From: Nemorincola sp044225795
GTDB taxonomy: Bacteria; Bacteroidota; Bacteroidia; Chitinophagales; Chitinophagaceae
Assembly: GCA_044225795.1 (NCBI GenBank)
Contig: JBGAIF010000001.1
Location: 310,001-374,000 of the forward strand
DNA length: 64,000 nt
Reading direction: 5' to 3'
Position 1 is the stretch's first letter, and each line of letters starts with the position of its first letter. The position numbers and the translations under genes were made by a program. Shown in pieces: positions 10,201 to 17,027 of the stretch. Under the pieces are notes generated by a model. That model did not search any database and was not told the DNA's origin. It saw only the letters and a list, made by a program, of their open reading frames with translations.

Positions 10201-10811
10201 TCATAAATGTTATTTTCCTTGCCACCAACGACACTGTTATAACCACCAGAATTTACGTTGCAAATTCCATTATTGTCGCCGCCACCGATAAATGAATACT
10301 CACTCTGAAGAAAATTGCATCGTCCACCACCTATTGTGGAGAAACAGGAAATAGAGTGATTGCAATATCCATTTAATATAGATGAGTAGAGCCCGCCGTC
10401 GATTATATTACAACAACCATTTTCTATAAATGCATAGCAGCTATCAGTGGGACCACCACTAAACGGATTTATGAAATTGCAGTAACCGTTAAAGATCCCG
10501 ACGTAACAACCAAAAACTGCATTACATTGTCCATTCCAAATACTTCCAAAGAATGATGTTATGCAATTACAAGTGCCGTTCCCAATCATATTGTACTCAC
10601 CTGCAGCAGAGCCACTAAATACGTTTATACAATTGCATTGACCAGTTAAAATCGTTGAAAGATCTGCATCTACAGTATGAGTATTTGTCAATGGACCTCC
10701 TAAAATTGCAGATGTGGTGCCGGTAACCGTACCTGCATCATTTGAGCTGCCATCAGTTCTAATAGTTATTCCTGTTGATCCCGGGTCGCAAAATGTATTA
10801 AACGTAGCCAT
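7254..10811 (-). CDS. Giant Gly/Asn/Cys-rich repeat protein B (YadA-head-like beta-roll repeats)
   Basis: 1185 aa and paralogous to the protein at 1532-5056. It is built from dozens of S-F-I-G-G-G-x-x-N-x-I units of about 15 residues; in places three units run without a spacer, for example GPCSFIGGG, GDHSFIGGG. The N-terminal 40 residues (MATFNTFCDPGS..., then AILGGPL) resemble the start of repeat protein A, and the C-terminal tail (GGSGNNDNG..., NNAFHIEELVM, LPTGAVY) is clearly homologous. There is no signal peptide, lipobox or membrane segment. A beta-roll or beta-helix fibre is the likely fold, with Asn and Gly at the turns. It is first in the minus-strand run and has a promoter-like element about 33 bases upstream. 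How it would leave the cell, if it does, is not visible. Confidence 0.8.
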   Translation of the reverse strand: MATFNTFCDPGSTGITIRTDGSSNDAGTVTGTTSAILGGPLTNTHTVDADLSTILTGQCNCINVFSGSAAGEYNMIGNGTCNCITSFFGSIWNGQCNAVFGCYVGIFNGYCNFINPFSGGPTDSCYAFIENGCCNIIDGGLYSSILNGYCNHSISCFSTIGGGRCNFLQSEYSFIGGGDNNGICNVNSGGYNSVVGGKENNIYDLPGVVPQDAFFSFIGGGICNCVQGSYSSITGGASNCVTGNYSVIGGGGSTTYGNGNILRSDMSFIGGGLKNQMPISAAGSVIVGGESNCNSGPCSFIGGGIGHCNNGDHSFIGGGETNCIFSSNPVRCAAIVGGRNNIISAIGSTPAGYSFIGGGDSNRVLGKNSFVGGGKSNCNAANCNTIVAGESNTSEADYGFIGGGCLNTIFQQSTASTISGGDHNRIGGIGVTPDTSIYGFIGGGKENTIDSVAGNSSSYGVIGGGHGHLISVGSNHSVVGGGETNLAFGSCSVVGGGCKNMNGAGGTALYSDYGFIGGGNTNLIDTTGATGTIFGVIGGGDTNLICAGGNASSIVGGSHNIVYGACATIVGGQGNCVGNSAPGMQAADYGFIGGGIQNCIDTNASNTTQFSVIGGGSLNTINPGARNSTIAGGTRNTILFQGSFIGAGDANTAGGVFSVIGGGQNNNANSDYSTIIGGNNMISDGVYNFIGGGDTNAITNGGGAGGDPIHAVIVGGQNNSIGSIAAPTASNCSFIGGGQLHVILGNASTVVGGMTNQVLANCAFIGGGETNTINGSDYGTIVGGVDNQLQPNSPYSFIGGGDRNVIGSTTEGSANSVIGGGLNNHIDSGVALRTVNAIIGGGLNNLIMPGSSNSGIVGGFENCVCGECSIIGGGQNNVIGDVLNNNPVNFSFIGSGFENCIRSGQFSVVGGGESNFIDTGSDWSFIGSGALNYIQGIHSGIVVGDGNVICSGSSCSFIGGGTLNYIGTSPAAGGGFQVDSNFGAIMGGHVNGIETVAGFAHTEYNFIGTGCNNLVGAISNYSSVLNGDTNNVFGNCSTILGGRDNNIGAGNTEPRADFSFIGGGRDNLIDTAGGAGNSEYNIIGGGHQNIIAPDVTHGGIFSGLQNQVSGNFSVILGGSGNNDNGFSFVGIYGQNVGGVMNNAFHIEELVMTNVPDNTSYGGLPTGAVYFMCVGTGVGSKPLFVR

Positions 10812-10843
10812 AAATAGTAGTTAAAGGTGTTTTCAAGAAAAAC

Positions 10844-10873
10844 CAAATCTATGCACCTAAAAAATGATTACAG
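10844..10873 (-). promoter_or_regulatory. Candidate Bacteroidota-type promoter for the repeat-protein operon
   Basis: On the minus strand TAGATTTG (10851-10844) matches the Bacteroidota -7 consensus TANNTTTG. CTG lies exactly 19 bases further upstream (10873-10871), one mismatch from the -33 TTG. The start codon of the giant repeat gene is 33 bases downstream, a normal leader length. This is a sequence match only. Confidence 0.5.
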
Positions 10874-10933
10874 AATTTTTTTAATTAATTTTTATGCACA
10901 TGAGGAATATTTTATTCACTGCTTATATGATGG

Positions 10934-11176
10934 TTAATCGAATACTTCCCTGATATTTATTTCATAGTAAGTAACTAGCTTTAACAGCATTTCTAAACTT
11001 AAACAATAATAAATTCCATTTTCTATTCGGCTAATAATTGATTGGTCAATTCCCGTACTAATTGCAACGGACTCGTGCTTTTCATCTCTTAGTTGTCTTG
11101 CTCTTTTCAATCGCTTTCCAACTGTTTTTAATAGGCATGATAAAACTGGATCAATAGAATGGGGTTTGTTTTTCAT
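10934..11176 (-). CDS. Small XRE-type helix-turn-helix regulator
   Basis: 80 aa from the ATG at 11176; an upstream in-frame start at 11239 would add a hydrophobic stretch unlike the family. The core reads VGKRLKRARQLRD, VAISTGIDQSIISRIENGIYY, LSLEMLLKLVTYYEI. This is the standard HTH_3 layout: helix 1, the turn region with S-x-I-S-R-I-E-N-G in the recognition helix, and closing helices. The protein is little more than the DNA-binding domain. It lies between the giant repeat operon and the divergent GT25-like gene, so it may control either of them; no operator was identified. Confidence 0.8.
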   Translation of the reverse strand: MKNKPHSIDPVLSCLLKTVGKRLKRARQLRDEKHESVAISTGIDQSIISRIENGIYYCLSLEMLLKLVTYYEINIREVFD

Positions 11177-11348
11177 ATTTCTGAGTTTAGTGATAATCAA
11201 TAGGTCTATACAAAAATATAGTAAAAAATACACTTCCAATACCGTTAAACAACGGTATTTTTTTTAATTTCTGATTAATATTTCTTGATATACTGATCTG
11301 CTTTATGATTATGGGGTATATTTCGTTAATAAAGGAGAATTGCTTTAA

Positions 11349-11999
11349 TTGCAATTAATAAATAACATAATAGTGAACACCAACCTTTCACTGAACACGT
11401 ATTTCGATAAGATTTTTTACATCAATCTTAAGAGCGACATTACTCGAAATGAGAACATCTGCTTGGAGTTTCAAAAAAATGAGATTACTAATTTTGAACG
11501 ATTTGAGGCAATTGAACTAACATCGATTCCCGATCATTCTCGCTACAGGAATTTCAACAAAAAAGATCTTAAGTATATTCTTACGAGCTTGTCTTGTAGG
11601 GCATCTCACATCGAATGCGTGCGGCTCGCTAAACAGCGCAAATATTCTAAAATACTGATTTTCGAAGATGATGTTGTGTTCCTGCAAAACCCAAATGCGC
11701 TATTAGCGCAAAACGCAAACATTTTGAACGATTGGGATATGCTTTATTTCGGCGGCCTAATTGAACCTGCTTATAGAAACCAAATTGTATGCACTCATGC
11801 ATATGCCATTCGTAGATCAATGTTTGATGATATACTCAATATGGCTGAACCTTCAGGAATGGAAATTGACAACTTCTATGCGAAGATCTTGCAGCATATG
11901 AGTTGTAACTATAACCAGTCAGGGAAATATGATATACGTATAATCACTCCATTTAATCAGGTTATCCAAAGCAACTCTTTTAATTCAAATATTCGATAG
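11349..11999 (+). CDS. GT25-like glycosyltransferase (LPS biosynthesis type)
   Basis: 216 aa. The protein opens with FDKIFYINLKSDITRNENI, the typical N-terminal strand of family 25 transferases (IxxINLxxxxxR). It continues with LSCRASHIECVRLAKQ and KILIFEDDVVF, matching the family's GCxxSHxxxxxx and the EDD metal/nucleotide-sugar motif. There is no ATG before the conserved region. A TTG at 11349 with GGAG 11 bases upstream, or a GTG at 11373, must be used; the TTG is preferred because of that Shine-Dalgarno-like sequence. It is oriented opposite to the repeat-protein operon and next to it, so a role in glycosylating cell-surface material is plausible. The C-terminal third is less conserved. 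Confidence 0.75.
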   Translation: MQLINNIIVNTNLSLNTYFDKIFYINLKSDITRNENICLEFQKNEITNFERFEAIELTSIPDHSRYRNFNKKDLKYILTSLSCRASHIECVRLAKQRKYSKILIFEDDVVFLQNPNALLAQNANILNDWDMLYFGGLIEPAYRNQIVCTHAYAIRRSMFDDILNMAEPSGMEIDNFYAKILQHMSCNYNQSGKYDIRIITPFNQVIQSNSFNSNIR

Positions 12000-12358
12000 T
12001 GACTAAACCATTATATCAATATGGAGAATATTGCTGCTTTTAATCTTATTCACTAGTTAATATAACTAAGAAAATATTTCACTCTCAAATTCAAATCATG
12101 GATTTTCAAATCAAATCAAATCTATTCATTTCGTTTTCAATTAATATTCCAATTATTCGACATTAACAGCGAAATAAATGTCGCCTGTCAAAAAATGTTT
12201 AGTGCACTCAAATACATTTTCTTAATACTCTAAACAAGGGGCTATCCTAATAAGGTCACAACCTGACTTGTACATTATCAATCCCTAACAGTCTTTGATT
12301 ATAGTCTTCCTTACACTATCAGTACGTAATTTGTACAAGTAAAATCGAGTTGCCGAGA
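12000..12358. other. AT-rich intergenic stretch without a recognisable gene
   Basis: This stretch has no convincing reading frame. It contains runs of A/T and short AAATCAAAT-type repeats near 12110-12125. No tRNA, transposase remnant or terminator hairpin with a clear T tract was seen. It separates the glycan locus from the G+C-richer island. Confidence 0.5.
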
Positions 12359-12601
12359 CTAACTGGCTAGTTGATGTTCCATGGCGATTGTCGTTACTCT
12401 GTCAAACTCAAGATCTCGTATAGCGTCATTAATAAATCTCCAGATAATAGGTTCATTCTTAGGGAAGACAAATTTTATTGATGTGCGTCCTTCCTTAATG
12501 AAGGTTTCCACTAATAGCAAGTTTACAATATGGTTATGTTCTAACTCAGCAGTGTGTTGCCTTTCGCAGCCGTGATAATCGCACATGATGAAGTATAACA
12601 T
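12359..12601 (-). CDS. Small hypothetical protein
   Basis: Up to 80 aa; a second start at 12586 gives 75 aa beginning MCDYHGCERQ. The sequence has a mixed alpha/beta appearance (TSIKFVFPKNEPIIWRFINDAIRDL) with no membrane segment, signal peptide or recognised motif. The CDYHGC-H start could bind metal but this is only suggestive. It is isolated, in an AT-rich stretch, and faces away from the island that begins at 12671. It may be a real small orphan or a chance frame. Confidence 0.35.
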   Translation of the reverse strand: MLYFIMCDYHGCERQHTAELEHNHIVNLLLVETFIKEGRTSIKFVFPKNEPIIWRFINDAIRDLEFDRVTTIAMEHQLAS

Positions 12602-12670
12602 AGGTCTGTATTTACAATTAAAATTAATGGAAGATCCATCGTCAGGGACAAGACATCAATTTTCAATATA

Positions 12671-12780
12671 AAACCTTCAAAAAATTGCAAAAAATAACAC
12701 AAACTGTCAAAAACCAACATAAACTTTCAGAAACAATTAATCTTCTTTAATCTTCTCTACAAACTACTAACAACCTTTAA
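12671..12780. repeat. 10-bp-phased A-tract/AAAC motif array upstream of the island
   Basis: AAAC begins at 12671, 12701, 12711, 12721, 12731 and 12761, and AAAA at 12681 and 12691, so every box starts on the same 10-bp helical phase. The two TCTTCT units at 12741 and 12751 keep the same register. Longer imperfect repeats are also visible: AAACTGTCAAAAAC at 12701 and AAACTTTCAGAAAC at 12721. Phased A-tracts are known to bend DNA and are common at replication origins and strong regulatory regions. The array ends about 60 bases before the first island gene. Whether it is an origin, an operator or a promoter upstream element cannot be told from sequence. Confidence 0.6.
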
Positions 12781-12837
12781 AATCGTGAAAGTGCCAACTT
12801 TCCGTGAGTAAATCTTTGTGTCATAAAAACAAATATT

Positions 12838-13362
12838 ATGAGACGAACAAAGATCATTCCGCTTGGCAAATCTGCTTCCAAAGACATCCTTTCCCGCTAT
12901 ACAAACGCAGCCTGGAGTTTCGCCCACACCATACTCTGGCCGGAGCAAACTTTCAGCAAAGAAGAGCTGCAACTATCGCTGGAGTACATCCTCGCTTACT
13001 TAGCCGAAGCAAGCGATAAAAAGAGAGCATTTACCGCATTCTGCGAACGAGTGATACTCACACATCAGTATCTGAGCAGGGACAGCACAAGATTTGTCCC
13101 CAACCCATCTACATGGTTCAACCGCAACTATGAACACGGCTTTGCCGGAACAAAACGCTGGTATCAGAAGATGCAGAACAGGCGCGAAGATGTGCCAACC
13201 TACCTGCAACAAATTGCGCTGGTAGCAGAACACTACGTCAGCTACAGTATCAAGCCCTGCGCAAAAATCTTCCAGAGCTGTCGCCATCAGCTTCTTTCCC
13301 TCAATGCTGAGAACATGTTGCCCTATTTCTATCATACCATCCTTCACTTCACTATGCAATAA
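12838..13362 (+). CDS. Island gene 1: putative DNA-replication-associated protein
   Basis: 174 aa with no membrane segment. The N-terminal part is helical (DILSRYTNAAWSFAHTIL). In the middle lies VPNPSTWFNRNYEHGF, which resembles the IPxPxTWLN-x-x-x-W-like segment found near the C-terminus of phage replication-initiation and DnaT-like primosome-loading proteins. This is a weak motif match, not a family assignment. It is the first gene of the island, directly after the phased AAAC array. It is followed within 3 bases by an HTH protein, which fits a replication or control module. Start ATG at 12838; no strong Shine-Dalgarno is present, which is normal for Bacteroidota. Confidence 0.55.
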   Translation: MRRTKIIPLGKSASKDILSRYTNAAWSFAHTILWPEQTFSKEELQLSLEYILAYLAEASDKKRAFTAFCERVILTHQYLSRDSTRFVPNPSTWFNRNYEHGFAGTKRWYQKMQNRREDVPTYLQQIALVAEHYVSYSIKPCAKIFQSCRHQLLSLNAENMLPYFYHTILHFTMQ

Positions 13363-13364
13363 CT

Positions 13365-13598
13365 ATGAGCCAGAAATCAACCAAAACATCGTTCCAGCCA
13401 GTATTGGAAATACGACCATACACCCCCATGCAGCTATGCCAACTGTACGCTATCAGCCGTAAAACCTTTCTAAAATGGATCAAACCCTTTCAACAGGATA
13501 TTGGGGAACGGCAAGGCCATTATTACACAGCCAACCAAGTACGCACTATCGTCGAAAAAATCGGTTTTCCGGGTGTTCTGATGCCTGAATGGGAGTAA
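13365..13598 (+). CDS. Island gene 2: small helix-turn-helix DNA-binding protein
   Basis: 77 aa. The core YTPMQLCQLYAISRKTFLKW followed by IGERQGHYYTANQVRTIVEKIG looks like a MerR/excisionase-type winged helix: a short recognition helix (ISRKTFLKWI), a beta wing with G-H-Y-Y, and the helix QVRTIVEKIG. Proteins of this size and type act as repressors or excisionases in mobile elements. It lies 2 bases after the preceding gene and just upstream of the phased TGGA repeats at 13602-13669, which are therefore a candidate binding site. No integrase is seen for which it could be the excisionase, so regulator is the more likely role. Confidence 0.6.
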   Translation: MSQKSTKTSFQPVLEIRPYTPMQLCQLYAISRKTFLKWIKPFQQDIGERQGHYYTANQVRTIVEKIGFPGVLMPEWE

Positions 13599-13601
13599 GG
13601 A

Positions 13602-13669
13602 TCATGGAGAGTTTGGCCCGCTCATGGAGAGTTTGGCCTGCTTGTGGACGTTCGTGGATTATCGTGGAA
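13602..13669 (+). repeat. Helically phased TGGA box array (possible operator or iterons)
   Basis: TCATGGAGAGTTTGGCC occurs at 13602-13618 and again at 13622-13638, a period of exactly 20. It is followed by three GTGGA units at 13644, 13654 and 13664 with a period of 10. TGGA thus starts at 13605, 13625, 13645, 13655 and 13665, all on one face of the helix. The array fills the only sizeable gap (about 120 bases) between the HTH gene and the first small membrane protein gene. That is where an operator or promoter for the putative structural operon would be expected. Confidence 0.65.
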
Positions 13670-13718
13670 GTGAGTCAAAAACACGTTTCACCTTTGTGTC
13701 CGAAAAAGCAAAAAAGCT

Positions 13719-13925
13719 ATGATCAAAACAGATACAGGACAAACGGCATCACAGTACAGCAATATACTCCTGACAGGAACCATCCTGCTGGCGAATGTAG
13801 ATGTGAACGGTCTATTGGACTACGGACTAAAAGCACTTCTCGGAGGGGCCATATGGCTTGGCTACAAAGTAACCGCAGATTTTTTAGACCGTAAACGAAA
13901 AGGAAAAAACAATGGACAACACTAA
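13719..13925 (+). CDS. Island gene 3: small membrane protein, holin-like
   Basis: 68 aa. A central hydrophobic stretch (LLDYGLKALLGGAIWLGYKV, about residues 30-50) with a basic C-terminus (DRKRKGKN) suggests a single-span protein with the tail in the cytoplasm. This shape is shared by holins and by small membrane proteins of viruses with an internal lipid layer. It starts the run of structural-type genes after the phased TGGA array, and its last 14 bases overlap the next gene, implying translational coupling. No family is recognised. Confidence 0.6.
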   Translation: MIKTDTGQTASQYSNILLTGTILLANVDVNGLLDYGLKALLGGAIWLGYKVTADFLDRKRKGKNNGQH

Positions 13926-14388
13926 GCTGCTTGCGGGATCGGTCGTTGGTGCAGGAGCGATTGCCCTTGCCGTCTATCTTAAGACTCTTCACCGGGCGCA
14001 AACACAATTGGAAGTTATTCCCAGTGCCTTCATCTACAAACTCAACGCTGATGCATTGATCATAGGCGTCAAAGCAAAAATAAAGAACCCGACGGGAGCC
14101 AGCTTTAAGATCAAGCAGCCGTTTATCGAGTTGCTCTACAAGGACACCATGATCGGTAGCTCACAGGTTAAAAACGAGGATATTAAAATCCCCGCATACG
14201 GAGAAGTTCCGGTAAAAGATATGTTGGTGGAAGTCCCGGTACTGAATTTCTCAGTCATACTAAAGGTGGCGAGAGACCTGATGAATCACGTGCCGATAGT
14301 TTTTACTATAAAGGTGATCACTACGATAGATCTCGGTTGGTCACAAATGCCATTTGAACACAAACAAGACCTGACAGTAAAAAAGTAA
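13912..14388 (+). CDS. Island gene 4: membrane-anchored LEA14-like protein
   Basis: 158 aa. An N-terminal anchor (LLAGSVVGAGAIALAVYL, residues 4-21) is followed by a beta-rich domain. Within it, ALIIGVKAKIKNPTGASFKIKQPFIELLYKD and GEVPVKDMLVEVPV resemble late-embryogenesis-abundant type 2 (LEA14/WHy) domains, where an N-P motif follows the second strand (V-x-N-P). Such domains are immunoglobulin-like, so a surface or structural role is reasonable. It overlaps the preceding gene by 14 bases and the next by 1 base (TAATG), which suggests tight coupling. Family placement is by pattern only. Confidence 0.6.
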   Translation: MDNTKLLAGSVVGAGAIALAVYLKTLHRAQTQLEVIPSAFIYKLNADALIIGVKAKIKNPTGASFKIKQPFIELLYKDTMIGSSQVKNEDIKIPAYGEVPVKDMLVEVPVLNFSVILKVARDLMNHVPIVFTIKVITTIDLGWSQMPFEHKQDLTVKK

Positions 14389-16307
14389 TGGAAACGAAAA
14401 AACAACGGCATATAAAGAGCGGGTATAACTATGATCACCTTTTCCCAAAGGCGAACACCGATACCCACACCATCATGACCAATGCTGGCGTTGGCGACAC
14501 CGTAGCCTTTATACCCAAGGTCGTGAACAAGACGCTGGAACAGACGAAAGCTATTGCGCAGGTGCTCAAAGCAAGTAATGACTACGATACCTGCCGCAAT
14601 ATCTGGCAGTTCGTCTACGGGCACATAGCCTACCGGAAGGATAAGGACGGCTATGAGCAAATCAGAAGCCCTGCCCGTTCGTGGCATGACAGGAGAGCAG
14701 GCGTTGACTGTGATTGTTACACCACCTTCATCAGCAGCATACTGACCAATCTCGGCATACCGCACCTGCTTCGCATCACCAAGTACAGCCGGGACTACTT
14801 CCAGCATATTTACCCGGTGGCGGTCAAAGGCGGCAAAGAGATCATACTAGACTGCGTCACGGAACAATTTGATTATGAAGTACCATACAGCGAGAAAAAA
14901 GATTATCCTATGGATTTACAGTATTTAGACGGCCTCGACGACATTGGCTATGACGGCAACCGCCTGTTGGACGGGTCAGATGAAATGGCTGAACTCGGCA
15001 AGATCTTCAAGAAGAAAGCCAAGACCAACAACGGAGGCACTCCACCCCCAAAGGGCAAAGCCAAGCGACAGGCAAAGCGGGAAGCCAGAAAGGAAGCGAA
15101 AAAATTCACGCCCGAAGGCAAGAAGAAGGGGTTAAAGAAAGTGCTGAACAAAGTCAACAAGTTCAACCCTGCTACTGTTGCCCTGAGAAACGGCGTACTC
15201 GCCTCTATGAAGCTGAACATCGGCAATGTCGCCAAAAGACTGCGCTGGAGTTATCTGACCCCGGCACAGGCACAAGCCAAGGGTGTACGCATGGACCGCT
15301 GGCAAAAGCTGGTCACCGCAAGGCAGAAGCTGGAGAACACTTTTTATAGTGCCGGGGGAACACCAGCCAACCTCAAAAAAGCCATACTGGAGGGCAAGGG
15401 TAACAAAGATCATGCAGTTCATGGCCTTGGCGACCTCGGCACCATGTATAGCCGCAATATGGTCCGCAGGCCGATGAACGCAGCCAACATGAGCCGGATG
15501 AGTGCACGCACCCCATTACCGGAATTGCTAGGACCTGACATTTTCTATGCGGAGAACAGTATTGGTACACTAGGAGAACTTGGAGAGCCGGTTACTGCTG
15601 CCACTATCACCGCAGCCTCCGGCGTAATTGCCGCCATCGCAGGCGTGATCAAAAAGATCGGAGACATATTCGGCGGCAAGGGAGAAGGTTCCAAGGACTT
15701 TGATGAAGCCGAGAATGCCGAAGCAGAAAAGGAAATCCCCGGAGGTGTGAAAGAAGATAGCGGAGAAGGTGGAGGCGACGATAAAGCACCTGCAAAAAAT
15801 TCAGGTGGAGGCGGAGATGATTCGGGAGGAGGTCAGAGCTACAATTCAGGCGGTGGAGGCAGCAGGACACCATCTGGTGGCGGTGGCAGCAGCAATGCAG
15901 ACCCGGATAGCGATGCAGGGACAGGCAGCACCAAGAACCCAACCGTTCAGCCCGGAGGAGGCGGTTCATCCGGCGGAGGTGGAGATGGAGGAACTTCTAC
16001 CGCAGTTGCCAAACAAGGAGCGGACGAAGCTGATGCACCTGCCAAGTCCGGCGGTTCTGGTGGCGAAGACAAACCTGATAAGCCCGGCTTCTGGGATGGC
16101 AATAAAAAGTGGCTCATGCCTGTTGGCATCGGACTAGGGAGCATCACCCTGATCGCACTGGCTGCCAAGATGCTGAAACCCGCCACTTCGACAGCAACTG
16201 CCAAGCCTAAAGCAAAAGCGATGCACGGTCTACCGAAGCAACATAAGAACCATCGCCGGAAAGGAAAGCACAAGCACAAAAAAGTAAAAGCAGTAGCGAT
16301 GCTGTAA
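14388..16307 (+). CDS. Island gene 5: transglutaminase-like protein with Gly-rich spacer and C-terminal anchor
   Basis: 639 aa. Residues about 40-170 form a papain-fold transglutaminase-like domain: RAGVDCDCYTTF (nucleophile candidate Cys108), FQHIYPVAV (His140) and EIILDCV (Asp155), in the order of the Cys-His-Asp triad. A strongly basic helical region rich in K/R (about 210-255) follows. Then comes a Gly/Ser/Asp-rich low-complexity segment (about 455-560), one transmembrane helix (WLMPVGIGLGSITLIALAAK, from about residue 575), and a basic His/Lys tail. Family members are proteases, cross-linkers or inactive binding modules. Here the triad is intact, so cross-linking or cleavage of a cell-wall peptide or coat protein is possible. 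The order of domains in one polypeptide is unusual. Confidence 0.65.
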   Translation: METKKQRHIKSGYNYDHLFPKANTDTHTIMTNAGVGDTVAFIPKVVNKTLEQTKAIAQVLKASNDYDTCRNIWQFVYGHIAYRKDKDGYEQIRSPARSWHDRRAGVDCDCYTTFISSILTNLGIPHLLRITKYSRDYFQHIYPVAVKGGKEIILDCVTEQFDYEVPYSEKKDYPMDLQYLDGLDDIGYDGNRLLDGSDEMAELGKIFKKKAKTNNGGTPPPKGKAKRQAKREARKEAKKFTPEGKKKGLKKVLNKVNKFNPATVALRNGVLASMKLNIGNVAKRLRWSYLTPAQAQAKGVRMDRWQKLVTARQKLENTFYSAGGTPANLKKAILEGKGNKDHAVHGLGDLGTMYSRNMVRRPMNAANMSRMSARTPLPELLGPDIFYAENSIGTLGELGEPVTAATITAASGVIAAIAGVIKKIGDIFGGKGEGSKDFDEAENAEAEKEIPGGVKEDSGEGGGDDKAPAKNSGGGGDDSGGGQSYNSGGGGSRTPSGGGGSSNADPDSDAGTGSTKNPTVQPGGGGSSGGGGDGGTSTAVAKQGADEADAPAKSGGSGGEDKPDKPGFWDGNKKWLMPVGIGLGSITLIALAAKMLKPATSTATAKPKAKAMHGLPKQHKNHRRKGKHKHKKVKAVAML

Positions 16308-16331
16308 ACGATAACAACTAAAACAAGCAAT

Positions 16332-16958
16332 ATGGCTAAAAAGAAAAGCAACAAATACGTTGCAAAAAAGCAGAAGGCCAGCATACTCGCCAACATTGAA
16401 CATGGCCTGCCAACAAAGGGTGACGTTAAAAACTCCCTTCTGGAGACCGGTAAGGAACTGCTCATCTGCGTAGTTGGCGGCGGGTTGGTCGGCGCAGCGA
16501 TCGGTAAACCGTCCCTGTTGGTGGGCCTTGGGATCACAGGAGCGGGACACTACATGGACAACCGTATGGCGACCATGTTCGGTATCGGCGTGATGGCGGC
16601 CAACGGCTTTCAGAAATCCGGAGTCAGCGGACTGGACGGCATGGACTTCCAATCCATCAAGGGCAGGATGGACGCCTACAAGGAAGGACTGATCGATCGC
16701 ATCTACATTGCCGGGATGCTGAAAAAGAAAGACAAGGGAACCGACGGGTTCGGCGACCTGCAATACTTCAACTCCGGCGGCGATGTAAGCGGCATGTATG
16801 ACAATGAACTATCCGCCCTCGACATGATCGACCGTCAACTGGAGGAAAGCGGTATGGCGCATCTGCAAATGTCCGGCATGGGCGTCGGAGACCTCGGCGA
16901 AATGAGTGGCCTTGGCGAGATGGGTGAACTAGCAGACATCGGAGATTTTAATCTGTAA
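16332..16958 (+). CDS. Island gene 6: membrane protein with Gly/Met-rich tail
   Basis: 208 aa. A lysine-rich N-terminus (MAKKKSNKYVAKKQKA) precedes two close hydrophobic stretches (LLICVVGGGLVGAAIG and LLVGLGITGAG, about residues 38-70) that could form a hairpin in the membrane. The C-terminal third is low-complexity with GDLGEM, SGLGEMGEL and ADIGDF repeats rich in Gly, Met, Glu and Asp. A similar GDLG/LGEL vocabulary (LGELGEP, GLGDLG) occurs in the preceding 639-aa protein, suggesting related or interacting segments. No family recognised. It is separated from its neighbours by 24 and 69 bases. Confidence 0.55.
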   Translation: MAKKKSNKYVAKKQKASILANIEHGLPTKGDVKNSLLETGKELLICVVGGGLVGAAIGKPSLLVGLGITGAGHYMDNRMATMFGIGVMAANGFQKSGVSGLDGMDFQSIKGRMDAYKEGLIDRIYIAGMLKKKDKGTDGFGDLQYFNSGGDVSGMYDNELSALDMIDRQLEESGMAHLQMSGMGVGDLGEMSGLGEMGELADIGDFNL

Positions 16959-17027
16959 CACACAGAAGCAAAAGCAACAGAAAAAGAACAACAGCAACAA
17001 TCATTATTCAAAACAAAAGCAACAACT

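Noticed and set aside
1532..10811. CRISPR array or simple tandem repeat DNA in the giant genes
   Set aside because: The repetition is at protein level with varied codons and spacing; no identical direct repeats with unique spacers are present.
15649..15969. Long antisense frames below the Gly-rich part of the 639-aa protein (also 15132-15570 and 15947-16763)
   Set aside because: These mirror low-complexity Gly/Ser and Lys codons of the real gene; their products are Leu/Arg/His-rich without motifs.
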